The position numbers and the translations under genes are program-made. A stretch of DNA of 59,359 bases from Hyphochytrium catenoides (lineage: Eukaryota > Sar > Hyphochytriomycetes > Hyphochytriales > Hyphochytriaceae): NCBI GenBank assembly GCA_900088475.1, contig FLMG01000171.1, positions 1 through 59,359 on the forward strand, read 5' to 3'. The notes under the pieces were generated by a model. That model was not told where the DNA came from. It saw only the letters and a list, made by a program, of their open reading frames with translations, and searched no databases. Positions 23,935 to 34,389 of the stretch are shown here, piece after piece (the stretch's first letter is position 1; each line of letters opens with the position of its first letter).

Positions 23935-25572
23935 ATGGGTAATCGGAGCAGCTTGGGAACTCGTAAGGAATTGATTCCACCTGTGACGAAGAGACCGCTG
24001 GAACCGGTAAGTCAAACACTGAGGATGTATAAGGCCTTGCACTTCCTGATCTTTATTCCAAACTAGATTGAAAAGTACTATACCATCGAGAACAAACCTC
24101 TGGGCAAGTAAGTGCTTCGTAGCTATGTTTTCTATTCCTGGCAGCGAGCCTGAGTGAGTGCTTCGTCCTGGCAGGGGACATTATGCGATCGTTTACCAGG
24201 GTCACGAGAACAAGACAGGAAGGAGGGTAGCCGTAAAACGGATACGCAAGTCGGCAACCGACGAAAAGCGCCTTCGATCTGAGATTAGCATCTTGCGCCA
24301 GGTGAGGCCGACGTTCATGTCCGAGAAAGTGTGATTCAACGACCTGTAATGTCCTAATATTTTTCAGGTGACCAAGCATCAGAACATAGTGGAACTTCTT
24401 GACGTGTTCGAGACTCCAGTGGAGCTCTTTCTTGTGATGGAGTTGTGCACTGGTGGCGAGTTGTTCGAGCGGCTAGCGAACAAAGGGCCATACTCCGAGG
24501 CCGACTGTATAAAGCACATAACGGACTTGACGAGAGCTGTACATTTTCTACACAGGTATGTATGAACATAGATTACATTGGGTCCTGCGCCAGACTGTCC
24601 TACACGCAGCTATGTTTGCTAGAGCGTGAGCGCCTACTGCTACCTCAGAGCCTTCCCTCCTTGTGCTTGTTTCAAGCCCCTTGGGTTGGGTGACCCAACA
24701 AACCTATTTGTTAACCGAGGTGTATCCTTGACAGGAAAGGTATCGTACATAGAGATCTAAAGCCTGAGAATATTCTTCTTTCAACACCAGACGATGAGAC
24801 TGCAGTGCTCAAGGTTGCAGATTTTGGCTTGGCCAAAGTCGTGCACGGCTCCAGCATGAAGACGAAGTGCGGCACCTGGGGATATTCAGGTAAATTGGAG
24901 CCGACCGGAGAACTGTTGCTGCCTTCTGCAGAGGAAATTGAACGGTCCGTTATTTTGTTACCTCAATCAGCTCCTGAGATGATGACAGGAAGTGGTACGA
25001 CCTTTGGCTATGATGCGAAAGTTGATGCTTGGAGCGTGGGAACGATTCTCTACATCTTGTGAGTTGATGCAACGAAGTATCCCGTAAATATCTTGCCTGC
25101 TGCTGACTAGCATCCATCTTGCAGGTTGAGTGGCTATCACCCCTTCGATCCTGACGGCACTAGCTCAAATAACGAGATGATGAAGGCGATCAAGGAGTGC
25201 AAATTTGACTTTAATGATGAGGTTCATTGGGATCGTGTTTTCGCAGTGCCGTGTCTGACAGATTAGGCTGAGCTTGATGTTTCACAGGCGTGGAGAGGGA
25301 TCTCTGACAACGCAAAGGACCTCGTTCGCAGCCTTCTTGTTCTAGACCCAGAAAGTCGCTACGGCATGGAAGAGATTCTTCAGCACCCGTGGATAAATGT
25401 GAGAACTCCATATTCCAATTTTGTCGGTCAAGTCGTGAACTAGCCTAAGCTTATGTGTTATTGGCTCCTTTAGTCATTGGAGACAGCTTCTAGAGGTCCG
25501 TTATCACCCCTCATACACAAAGAGCTCGGGCGGTTCTGGAGTTTGTCAAAACTTCGAAATGCAGATCCATGA
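23935..25572 (+). CDS. CaMK-family Ser/Thr kinase, predicted N-myristoylated
   Basis: Protein kinase resembling the catalytic domain of CaMKI and CDPKs. Nine exons: 23935-24006, 24067-24107, 24175-24301, 24368-24555, 24735-24889, 24971-25058, 25125-25221, 25288-25398, 25474-25572; 325 residues. Kinase signatures: glycine loop [18 protein letters not shown] (ATP Lys), [13 protein letters not shown], catalytic loop [14 protein letters not shown], activation segment [22 protein letters not shown] and the HPWI subdomain XI motif. The N-terminus MGNRSSLG has Gly at position 2 and Ser at 6, a typical myristoylation context, so membrane attachment is likely. The chain stops about 30 residues after the kinase domain, so there are no EF-hands as in CDPKs and little room for a calmodulin-binding autoinhibitory helix. 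ATG 23935 is supported by this N-terminus and a perfect GTAAGT donor. Confidence 0.92.
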
Positions 25573-26544
25573 AATCAGAAGTGAGTCACGTGAGACTGCA
25601 GTCTCGATACCTAGTGGCTGCAGAACTCGAAGTACTGGCAGCCAACTGTCATCTCAGACAGACCTAACCCATTGTAGAAAGACCTAATCATGATATTATT
25701 TATGCGATATTGAAGACACGCGTAGACTACTAACTCCTTCAAGCACTCAGAAGGGCACCATTCTGCCCCTCTTCTCTTCCATCTGAGCTTGTCGCTCTTC
25801 CATCTGTTTGAAGCTTCTCGCTCTGTTCTCTCCAGTCACCAGAGCAGAGCATTCCCATCTCAGCAGGATGACCGGACTTCCTGTGCTTCACCTCAATGAT
25901 TTGGCCCGCCAAAGACAAGGTTTCACGAATCATTCATGAAACAATCATCGGAAAGGATAGCTTACACTATACAAAATCCCTCCATGCAACCTTTCGTCTT
26001 ATGGACCTCGGAAACCTTGCCCGTCCGTTTCAGAAGTGATGCTGCTGTGTGAGGTCTGAGGTCTGATGGCCATCGGCGTACCTTCCCTTCCCTTCCTCTG
26101 CCGCCTTTCTCAGCTCTCAAGGTTCAAACTGTTCGTCTCTTCTCTTCGTCGTCTCCCTATCGCTGCTTCTCCATTCTTACCTATAGGCTGCTTCGTGCTC
26201 CTCTCGCGCTTTGTTAATCCATTCCGGCTTCCGGTAGGCGTCTATGTCTCTGACTCTACGGTGCTCTCTCCCTCCCTTATCCTCCAGCTTCTTTCTTCCT
26301 TGCTTCTTGTCATCCTCCTTCCTTTCACCCCGAGCTTATCCTTCACCTCCTCGGGAGAATATTGAGCTGTAAGCTAGCAGAAAACGAGCGCCAAGCGATT
26401 AGTCTGCCTGCCACTGCATCACCATCTGGGGAGCAACAGCGCCGTCATCATCAGCTCAAAGTCTGACCCCGAGACGCGGACTGAGATGATCTGAAGAAAC
26501 AACCGTCTCGTTACTGCCCAGAAGGCCCTGGGCAGAAGTGAAAT
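25573..26544. other. Intergenic region
   Basis: About 970 bp between two forward genes. It is strongly pyrimidine-rich around 26080-26340 (CTTCCTCTGCCGCC, CTTCTTTCCTTGCTTC), which could be a promoter element or 5' leader. I see no gene. Confidence 0.35.
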
Positions 26545-27756
26545 ATGTCTTCGACAAAGCTGAGTTTAAAGGAACAGCGGGAAAGGTTGATCGATACTCC
26601 TGCAGCATCACCTTTTCCATCATTCTAACTGATGTTTGCAGGGAAAAGCTGAAGAAACTAGAAGAAGGCTTTACGTCAAACGTGAAAAATGAGAAGCGGA
26701 AAGAATATAACGCTTTGCATGATCCAAACATGCGCCACTTTTTTGAGAACCGGAGGCTTCAGATGCATTTATATAGAGCAGGCATGGTAGGTGTGACGTG
26801 TCTCTCTCTCTCTTGAGCGAGGGGTACTCTACTGGCCACCCTTTTACATTTTGTCTCTTCACTAGATTGATAGGCAAGGCCGCGTTATAGATTATGAGAA
26901 AAATAAGTCGAAGATCGCCATTATTGAGCAGGAGTTCAGAATGGCTGAGAAAGCAGAGGCCCTGCGCCGAAAGGAAGAGGAAGAGATGCGGGTGCGTCCT
27001 TCTAGGTTTGGTTCCATACACCTTTTCTTCTCGTTCTCTCTGACCCAAAGCTATCGCAGAGACGAGTGCAAATACAAAGACAGGAAGCGCTTGAGAATGC
27101 TCGTCGCATGGAAAGGCTGCAGAAAATTAAAGAGGACCAACGGATTCGAAGAGAGATCATCCAAGCCACACGGGAGTCGCAGTGCGGAAGCCTTGAAGGG
27201 CCCAGCAGCATCCCGAAGTCAAGGACACCCAAGAATAAGGCACGTTACATTTGCGCCAGAGCTCCAGCAAACAGCAATTCTTCCGCCTCCAATCACCTTT
27301 CTAGTTAGTCTCCTCGCTCGCGATGTATGGATTCTCTTCTACTACATGGGTTGGTTCCTCCTCTACAATCGCTGCTCTTCCTTGTTCTCACCTTATTCTT
27401 ACATGCAGTCACGGCCACTAGCACAGCAAGGAGAAAGTTTCTTTTTGACAGAAGCACCAATGGGAACAGAAGAAGAGGATAATCGAGGTTAGCCCGCTCA
27501 CTTGAGCCCATGATAAGTTTAGCGAGCGGAGAGTGGGTCTTCTGTCTGCTTCTTGTTACCGTCCTTGTGCTAACGACTCACTTACCATGTCTCTGTCGTT
27601 CTCTATCTAGATTACTATGAAGAGGATTTAGCAACACCATCCAAGTCGAACAATGCCAGGCCTGAGACAGGGGATTCATATGCCAGTGACTTCACACACG
27701 GTTCTAACAATGATGCTCTTGACAATTTCGTGGAGCAGAGAAGAGTTGAAGGATAG
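26545..27756 (+). CDS. Charged coiled-coil protein
   Basis: I do not recognise a family with confidence. Exons 26545-26585, 26642-26786, 26866-26991, 27060-27303, 27422-27487 and 27611-27756 give 255 residues. Residues about 5-150 are almost continuous charged helix: MSSTKLSLKEQREREKLKKL at the start, then KNEKRKEYNALHDPNMRHFF, IEQEFRMAEKAEALRRKEEEE and RRMERLQKIKEDQRIRREII. The rest is low-complexity and acidic (EDLATPSKSNNARPETGD). The small size and RIB43A/FAM-like charged helix resemble axonemal or basal-body proteins, and IFT88 nearby shows cilia exist, but a ciliary role is a guess. The 66-bp fifth exon is near-identical to DNA at 39269-39325. Its acceptor (CCACTAG) was chosen because it keeps the frame; the upstream ATGCAG acceptor does not. 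Confidence 0.7.
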
Positions 27757-27917
27757 GAAAATGCCGCTTTTTCAGAACTTGATCTCTCTGTGGAATACGC
27801 TCGCTCTTTATCACTCCCTTGGCGCACGGCGCCATCTATTCTATTCTATAGTACTAATAGCGTAACAGTGCTCCCATAGCCACTGAAATTGTGCAATGTG
27901 AGAATCACCGGTAAGCT

Positions 27918-30783
27918 CTATCTGGAGTTCTTCACGGCGTCGAACAACTCGGTGGCACGCCTAGACACCTGTGACGTGCAGCGCCGACATAACAATTAAC
28001 AGGCAAAAAAAAAGTTATAACTATCTCACTCAGTAAGCGGAGAAGCAATACCGTAGGAGAAAGGAGGAGATCCGGCATAGCGGCAAGATACCAGCGGACA
28101 TACCTCAGCCGGACTAAACCCTGCTTTGTACAGAGATGATCCCAAGCCGAATGACCTTGCCCCAGCTTTCATATATCGTGGAATCGTTTCAACATCAATG
28201 CCGCCGACAGGCAGCATAAGGGCGTCAGAAGGAAGCACTAGAGGAAGAGCATGTGGAGCAATGACTGTTAGAAATAAAGCACGTGGACCTTAACAGCTAA
28301 CGCCACTAGGAGGCACCACCAAGTACAGGCTACTGTCCGCTGTGTTGAGTACTCCCACCTGTCTTGAATGCCTTGAAGCCTGCAACGGAGATCATCTCAG
28401 CGGGAAATAGCTTCAGCCCGTGGGCACCTGCTTCTAGCGCTGCAAAAGCCTCAGAAGGTGTGGTGACACCAGGCAACATAATAAGTCCCCTAGATACGGC
28501 AGCTGCCACCACATCAGGATTAAAGTTTGGGGAGACAATGATAGCTCCACCGGCATCAGCTACTGCGTGGACCTATTTGAGATAGACGAGAGCCCGATCC
28601 GATGAGTTGCAGAATTTAGGAGGATTCAATAACCAGTCCTCATGAGGAAAGATGTAACAGCATTCAGAAAGCGAGCCAGAGTAGCCGTTGTAGACACGCA
28701 TGGAGGAAATGCAGCAGCACGATGGCCTGGAGATTGCTAATCCTAAGATTCTGATTCGCATCTCCATGACAAAGCTTCGAGAGGTAGTGGCCATGTTGAA
28801 CAAGCAGGAGGATGGCATAATGAGGTCTTCCGCGTAAAAAGACTAACCTTCTCCACGGTATCAATTGTCCCAGCGCCTATGAGCATTGAGTCACCAAACG
28901 CTTCTTTCATGGTACGGATGCTCTCAAGGCAATTTGGAGAATTCCAAGGAACCTCCACGATGGAGTAACCCGCGTCATGGAGTACAGAGCAAACAGATCG
29001 GGCTTCAGAGGGTTTGATCCCTCGTAAAATAGCAACTAGAGGGCATCTAGCTAAATGCTTCACCAGCAGATCTTTGGGCGATGAAAGGGTAGAAGCCCTG
29101 CTTTCTTTCTCTTCCTTTCTAGACGGTTTGACAGCAAAGCCCGCCAAGGATAGTAAGCCCTTTCTGGATATCTCCTCCCCATTCAGAAGGACTGGTTCAA
29201 TGTTCCAAAGTTGGAAGGCTTGCTGATAGAGAGAGAGAAGAGAGTCTGAACCCACTACTGCAACACCAGAGGGAGGACTCAGCCTAAAATTTTTCATGCC
29301 CGAAGACACCTCGTGGCCGATGACAATGCCGGACAGAAGGGACAGAGAGCCCGTCTCGTCCACCTCTTTAGCCAAAACTCTTCTCCGCACTTGAAAGAGA
29401 TCGGCAAGAAAGCCATCGCGACTCTGTTTAGCGATCTCAACACCCTTCCGGAACTCCTTCTCCTTGACGGGGCTGCTCGTTGCTTGAGCTGCATTCACAA
29501 GTAGCGCCAAGGAGGGATCAATGCAGTCAGGTTACAGATGCGAGAGGGTAAAAAACAGCCAAACTTAGAAGATAATTTGACTTGAAGATCCATAAGAAGG
29601 AGTCTGTAAATCAGAGGTACGCACCTGGGCGGAGAATGGAGTGCTTCGAGATGATAGAGAACATCTCGCCGGTCATGTATGTCTTGAAATAGTTCACCTG
29701 CTGCGCAGCTGGGTCGATGACAGCCCATTTACTGTGAGTGCCTGTATAGGAGATCATCAGTTTCCATTGTGAATCAAAATGGAGCCTGCCATACTAGGAG
29801 ACTCTATTTCCACTCTCCTTTTCCTTTTCCTTGCCATCGTCATGTCATTTCCCTCTGTTTTCTTTTCATTTGTTACTCCGCTTGTCCCTAGAACTATTCT
29901 AAATAGCGGTTAGAATAGTCCTGCACTTCCGATCTCAGGTATGAAGCTTCTATCCTTTGTATTGTTTGTGCCAGCAGCGGTTGACTTACCAGGAAGAATG
30001 ATTAAATCCGCCGTGATGCCTTGGTCGTTCAACATCTCTAACGCACCAAATATTTGCGTCTCTTCGCCGCGTATGACATCCGGGGCTACCTGCTGCCCTT
30101 CATTGTAAGGTGTTGATTGACTACACGAGAGGCCGGAGAAAATGGTGATCGATCGCCCAGATTTGGATGTGAACTTCTCTGCCTGAGCTCTGACATTCTC
30201 AGCCGTAGCCGGCACTGATGCATACTTAACCTCCCTCCAGCCTCTATTGGACCCTGCCTGAACTCGATCCACTCGTCAGAGAAAGCACGGGCTCGGCGAG
30301 TTCGGTTGCTTACCATCCCGCATATAAAAACTGGTGCGGTGCGTGGCCAGTCTCTGCAGTGCGATTCAAACGCCTCGTCAAAATCCTTCACGTTCAGTAT
30401 GCCGCCGCTGTTGCTGGAAACACTATCAATGACAGTGCCATCTGGGACATGCATCACTATGTAAGTACCAGTCTAATTGCTAAGACGTGTTCTCCATGTC
30501 CCATGTAGGCTCGTAGTGCTAGAAGGATTGCCATTAACCTCTTACCGTTGACGTTAACGTAGAAGGCACGGAAGGAAGAGGTGCCCCAATCGGCGAGGAT
30601 GGCTTTGTTATGCCCGGAATTCTCATGAGGACCTGACGATGCCATTCTCACGATCGACCGGATTGGTGGCACGGTTGGTCTATAGTTTGCAGCGCAGCCG
30701 GACCGTCCACTTGCATATACAGACCGCCCAGACGCAAGCATACGCCGAAGTCCAGGAGGACAGGGTCTTATAGCGAGTGGCAT
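27918..30783 (-). CDS. Bifunctional 2-dehydro-3-deoxygalactonokinase / KDPGal aldolase
   Basis: A DgoK-DgoA fusion. It would phosphorylate 2-dehydro-3-deoxy-galactonate and cleave the 6-phosphate into pyruvate and glyceraldehyde-3-phosphate (De Ley-Doudoroff pathway of galactose oxidation). Eight exons: 30783-30546, 30456-30314, 30257-29990, 29741-29625, 29488-28848, 28572-28359, 28237-28104, 27968-27918; 601 residues. Residues 1-55 are Arg/Pro/Ser-rich without acidic residues, probably an organelle-targeting peptide. The kinase part, about 62-345, shows ILADWGTSSFRAFYV (phosphate-binding start), CGMAGSNRGW, PDVIRGEETQIFGA, ILPGTHSKW and TYMTGEMFSI. The aldolase part, about 395-600, shows PLVAILRGI, IVEVPWNSP, IGAGT, IIVSPNF, LPGVTTPSEA and HGLKLFPAE with the Schiff-base Lys, then PVGGI. 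Both active sites look intact. In enterobacteria the genes are separate neighbours; here they are one intron-rich gene, so any bacterial acquisition is old. Confidence 0.9.
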
Positions 30784-31485
30784 TGCTAACTTGGTCCGCT
30801 TCCTCTGGTTGTCAATCGACCGACAGGCTTAGCTGAGCATGTCAGAGTAGACAATGATGCTTACCGGCGGCAGAAGCAAGGTCCTCAAAACCGATGAATC
30901 TATGAATGCTAGAAGTCTAGTATTTCCTATTTCGAGGCACAACCTTCATCTCCCGCACCAGAGATCAGCACCAGTGCCCCTGTGACCGGTCATCCTGATG
31001 AGCATGAGAGCATCAGCACCAGCATCAGGCGGCTTTCCGTTCTCTCAGCAATGGAGATTCTGGGCTGTCCGGATCTTTTGTCTGCCTCCCTTCTTCACAT
31101 TCTGAATCAACAGAAAGATCAGAACCTTAGATCCACTCAGTGAATCAGTTCTCGATAACCGCATCGGCTGCCGATAACGCCAATACTCTAGAGTTTGGAG
31201 AAGAACAGATTTGCAGATCAGATTGCTCACAACCTGCCTTTACCCAAGCTGCACAGAGGCTTCTCATCATCAGCAGAAGTGTATCGCGGGGAGCAAGGCA
31301 GACAGGAGAGACGAAAGAAGGAGCGGGCAACGGGTGAGGGTGGAACTCGGCCCAGGGTGTTTGATCTTGTTTCAAGCTCTCATAGTTAAATGGCAGGCTG
31401 ACGCAGCGGGTGCGTCTAACCTTGAAGCAGTGGCAGTTAGGCGAAAGAGCGGGGGTTAAGAGGAGAGAAGTCAAGGTGCTGCTTC
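30784..31485. other. Divergent intergenic region
   Basis: About 700 bp between the DgoK-DgoA start (minus) and the snurportin start (plus). I see no gene. A shared promoter is inferred. Confidence 0.35.
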
Positions 31486-33240
31486 ATGATGGCGTCTCTC
31501 GAATCAGAGCGCGTTCAGCGAAGAAAGCAGGGCTTCAAGAGACAAGACCTATGCCAAACAAGCCAACAAAGACGGCGCTCGGAGCAGCTAACGAGACAAA
31601 GAGAGGCCCGCAGGGACTTAACCCAGCTTGCAAGAACGCTAGCTGAAAGTTCCTCCGCTCAAGAGGTCAATGGAAATGAAGAAGGTAAACCACCGCTAAA
31701 GAACATCATATCGGCCCGCAAACGATATCTTATCAGCGTCGACCACACGACAGATGACGAGCAGGGACAGGAATGGGAAATGCACGAGGGTATGGAGGAG
31801 GATGTGCACGAGGCCCCCACAGGCTCTCATCAGAGCCGAGAAGACCGCCTCCGAAAGCGAAGAAAGCACTTCAGCCAGCAGCTAATGATCCCAGAGGTAT
31901 TTCCTGTCCTACCGCGCTCCATTAACACAACTGACAATATGATAGTGGATGGTAGAGGTCCCGGAAGGGTTGAATGGCAAGGATAGCGAACTAGGCCTGG
32001 GATGGTATGTCCTCCCCCGTCCAGAAGGCAAGCGGTGCCTCGTCATCTCCAGCGGGTAGGTAGCGAACGCAACTTCATGTGCAGTTGCCATGCTAATATG
32101 ACCCTGCAGGTCTAAGACAATCAGTCGCTACCAGAGCGGCTTCATCTTACATAAGTTCGCATCAAACCTGCCCGGTGGTAAGTCGTAGCGACGAATCTTC
32201 CCTACAGGAAAAACCCTGAGGGAGCTTACCCTCTAACCCAGGTTCACGACGGAGTGACTCTGGCGACTATTGCATTTTAGATTGCATCTACCACGAGAGT
32301 GATAGGACGTACTATGTGCTTGATATGATGTGCTGGAAGGTATGATGTTCAAGGGATGATTCTGCATCTCTTTCCGGCTTAACGGACTTTGATGTCCAGG
32401 GTTATTCCCTCTACGATTGCACGACAGACTTCCGCCTTTTCTGGGTGAGGACGAAGCTAGCAGAGGTCAACGTTGATGCCGTTACCGATCACAACGACTA
32501 TCGATTCTTGGTAAGTATACCCACCCAGGCAGTCGCTGTTTTTGGCAGATGAGATAGCAGAGGCAACGATAAAGCCCTGAGCGCTGTTCTTAACTATCTT
32601 GTTTGCCACGGCAGCCAGTTCCGCACTTCGAGAGTGATTCAAACGCTGTCCAGTATGCTTACCAATCTCATTTTCCATTCTTGAGGTGAGTGCCTGTCAT
32701 TTTCCTGGCAAGCTTCGTTGTCTCTTTATCCCAAGACCGCCACTCATAGAGGTTCAACGAAGGGATGGGTTGATATTTATTCTCAAGGCCTCGCACTACA
32801 ACCCTGGTGTGACTCCTTGTGCGCTAGTGTGGAAGGATCAAGTGTGCAGTCGATATTTCCGTATTCAGGATCATCAGAACATCGTTCTCGAGCTCACTGA
32901 GGACGGCAAGCTCCTTACGGTAGATAACGTAGGGCTCGGACAGCTGGACAAGCGCTCTTTGGAAGAGAAAGAGGTATGTCCTAGCTACTCTTAAGTACCA
33001 GTAATACTGCTAACCATCACGTAGTTGCACACTGGCGACCTTGTACGGTGCCATATAGATGGAGTGACCCAAGACATGGATGGGACTATCAGGGTTACTG
33101 GGTTGAAAATGGAGAAGAAGTGCTCTATTCAGCGCGGAGTAGCTGACAGCTGGACGAAAGTTCTCTTCTACTCGCGGCATAATATGGTTCCAATCAGCCA
33201 GCTCATAGAGGCTGCGAGAGAGGTTGCAATGGGAAACTAG
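31486..33240 (+). CDS. SNUPN: Snurportin-1 (m3G-cap snRNP import adaptor)
   Basis: Snurportin binds the trimethylguanosine cap of spliceosomal snRNPs and bridges them to importin-beta for nuclear entry. Eight exons: 31486-31896, 31946-32055, 32110-32177, 32242-32339, 32400-32510, 32615-32685, 32763-32973, 33025-33240; 431 residues against 360 in human. The N-terminus is a basic Arg/Gln-rich helix fitting an importin-beta-binding domain (QRRKQGFKRQ, REARRDLTQLARTLAE). KHFSQQLMIPEWMVEVPEG matches the stretch leading into the cap-binding domain. That domain shows GKRCLVISSGSKTISRYQSG, NLPGGSRRS, DYCILDCIYHESDRTYYVLD, MMCWKGYSLYDCTTDFRLFW and FPFLRDGLIFILKASHYNPG. These align closely with the guanylyltransferase-like cap pocket, including tryptophans used for cap stacking. 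The C-terminal 140 residues are longer than in animals. A candidate AATAAA follows the stop. Confidence 0.92.
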
Positions 33241-33269
33241 GCCTCCGTGGCCAAGGCTAACAAATTCAC

Positions 33270-33275
33270 AATAAA
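33270..33275 (+). terminator. Candidate polyadenylation signal of snurportin gene
   Basis: AATAAA 30 bp after the snurportin stop codon and in the 110-bp gap before the convergent uS17 stop. Position fits a eukaryotic poly(A) signal, but this lineage may not use the canonical hexamer. Confidence 0.3.
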
Positions 33276-33351
33276 TACACTCGTCAGATATAAGCGCACT
33301 AACCCAAGCTACTAGTCCTAACTCTGTTGAGCCCTGCGCTGGCTAATACTC

Positions 33352-33705
33352 CTAGTATTCAACGGTAGAACCCGGAATTGCGTCCCTGCTCTTGGTGATG
33401 ATCTCCTCAATGGTGTGGAACTTGGTCTTGCTCATAGGTCTGCAGCTTCTGATCTTGACGAAGTCACCTAGAGTGAATAGAAACCTAAGCTTCACCAGCA
33501 CTACGTAGCCAAAACCACAAAGGAAACTCCACAAGAAAACTGACTTACCGAGCTGAGTGACTTCGTTCTCGTCGTGAACCTTGAACTTCTTTTTGTACAT
33601 GATTGGCGCGTGAAGCTTGGGGTGCATTTGGCTTCTCCGAACCTCGACAACAGCCGTCTTGGCCATACCTTTTCCAATCACTCTCCCAAAATAGAACGCC
33701 GTCAT
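33352..33705 (-). CDS. rpsQ/MRPS17: Ribosomal protein uS17, bacterial/organellar type
   Basis: Small-subunit primary rRNA-binding protein of the mitochondrial or plastid ribosome. Two exons, 33705-33549 and 33467-33352, give 90 residues, the bacterial length. Motifs: GRVIGKGMAKTAVVEVRR (OB-fold start), HPKLHAPIMYKKKFKVHDE, then the signature DFVKIRSCRPMSKTKFHTI (bacterial D-V-V-x-I-x-E-C-R-P-x-S-K-x-K). No extra presequence is visible, so either the mature N-terminus carries the import signal or an upstream exon was missed; mitochondrial uS17 often lacks a cleaved presequence. The 81-bp intron interrupts the conserved Gly-Asp pair. Confidence 0.92.
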   Translation of the reverse strand: MTAFYFGRVIGKGMAKTAVVEVRRSQMHPKLHAPIMYKKKFKVHDENEVTQLGKSVFLWSFLCGFGYVVLVKLRFLFTLGDFVKIRSCRPMSKTKFHTIEEIITKSRDAIPGSTVEY

Positions 33706-34389
33706 CGTGGCTAGCTGTAACTCTATCGATATAGATAGACGATCTGTAGGAGTGGACCTCAGCTCTGTATGTGGCGTGCTGGATAACGAGACCTTCTTCC
33801 ACAGAGATTTGCTCCAGAGATTAACAGATGAAGCTTCTCAATGAGCTTCATGAAGCTTCACAACTCACCAGCCAGCCAGACTCCAATTTTATTACCCGAG
33901 ACTAATCACATCTCCGAAATTAACGTGGTTAAGTTTATTGTGATCTACCTATTATTATTGGGAACTACAGGTCTACCGGATGGTTCCGAAAGTGAGCTTC
34001 TCCTCCAGCTGATACCTATCCAGAATAACCATCCCTTGAGAGTGCGTTAGGACCAGGGGGTTCGGAATAGAGCGGATGGTCTACATTTATTATTAGGTAT
34101 GGCTTTTTATACTCACGCCTTTATGGTACCCGTGAGACAAAGTTCCATGAGTAATGACGAATCATCAAGCTCTGCAAAGTCTGCAGATCTGCCACCTCAA
34201 GAAAGATGCAGGATGCAGATCTTCATCAGAAAAAGGGCTTCAGAGTCCGTGTTAGCCGAAGAATTTGCCCTATAATTACCTGGTGGTCAGAGTCCGGTGT
34301 TCTGAAGAACGGAAAAGGATCAGTAGAGTTCATGGTCGAGGTCCATATAGAGAAGAGAGTCCGTAAGCCTTAAGGTCCCATCTTCAACA
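33706..34389. other. Divergent intergenic region
   Basis: About 680 bp between uS17 (minus) and the lipoyl/KGD4 gene (plus), both for organellar proteins. AT-rich around 33930-33965 and 34080-34100. I see no gene. Confidence 0.35.

Noticed and set aside
32718-32900. Alternative frame through snurportin exon 7 (GWVDIYSQG...)
   Set aside because: Using the AACGAAG acceptor gives DGLIFILKASHYNPG, which matches the snurportin cap-binding domain; the other frame stops early.
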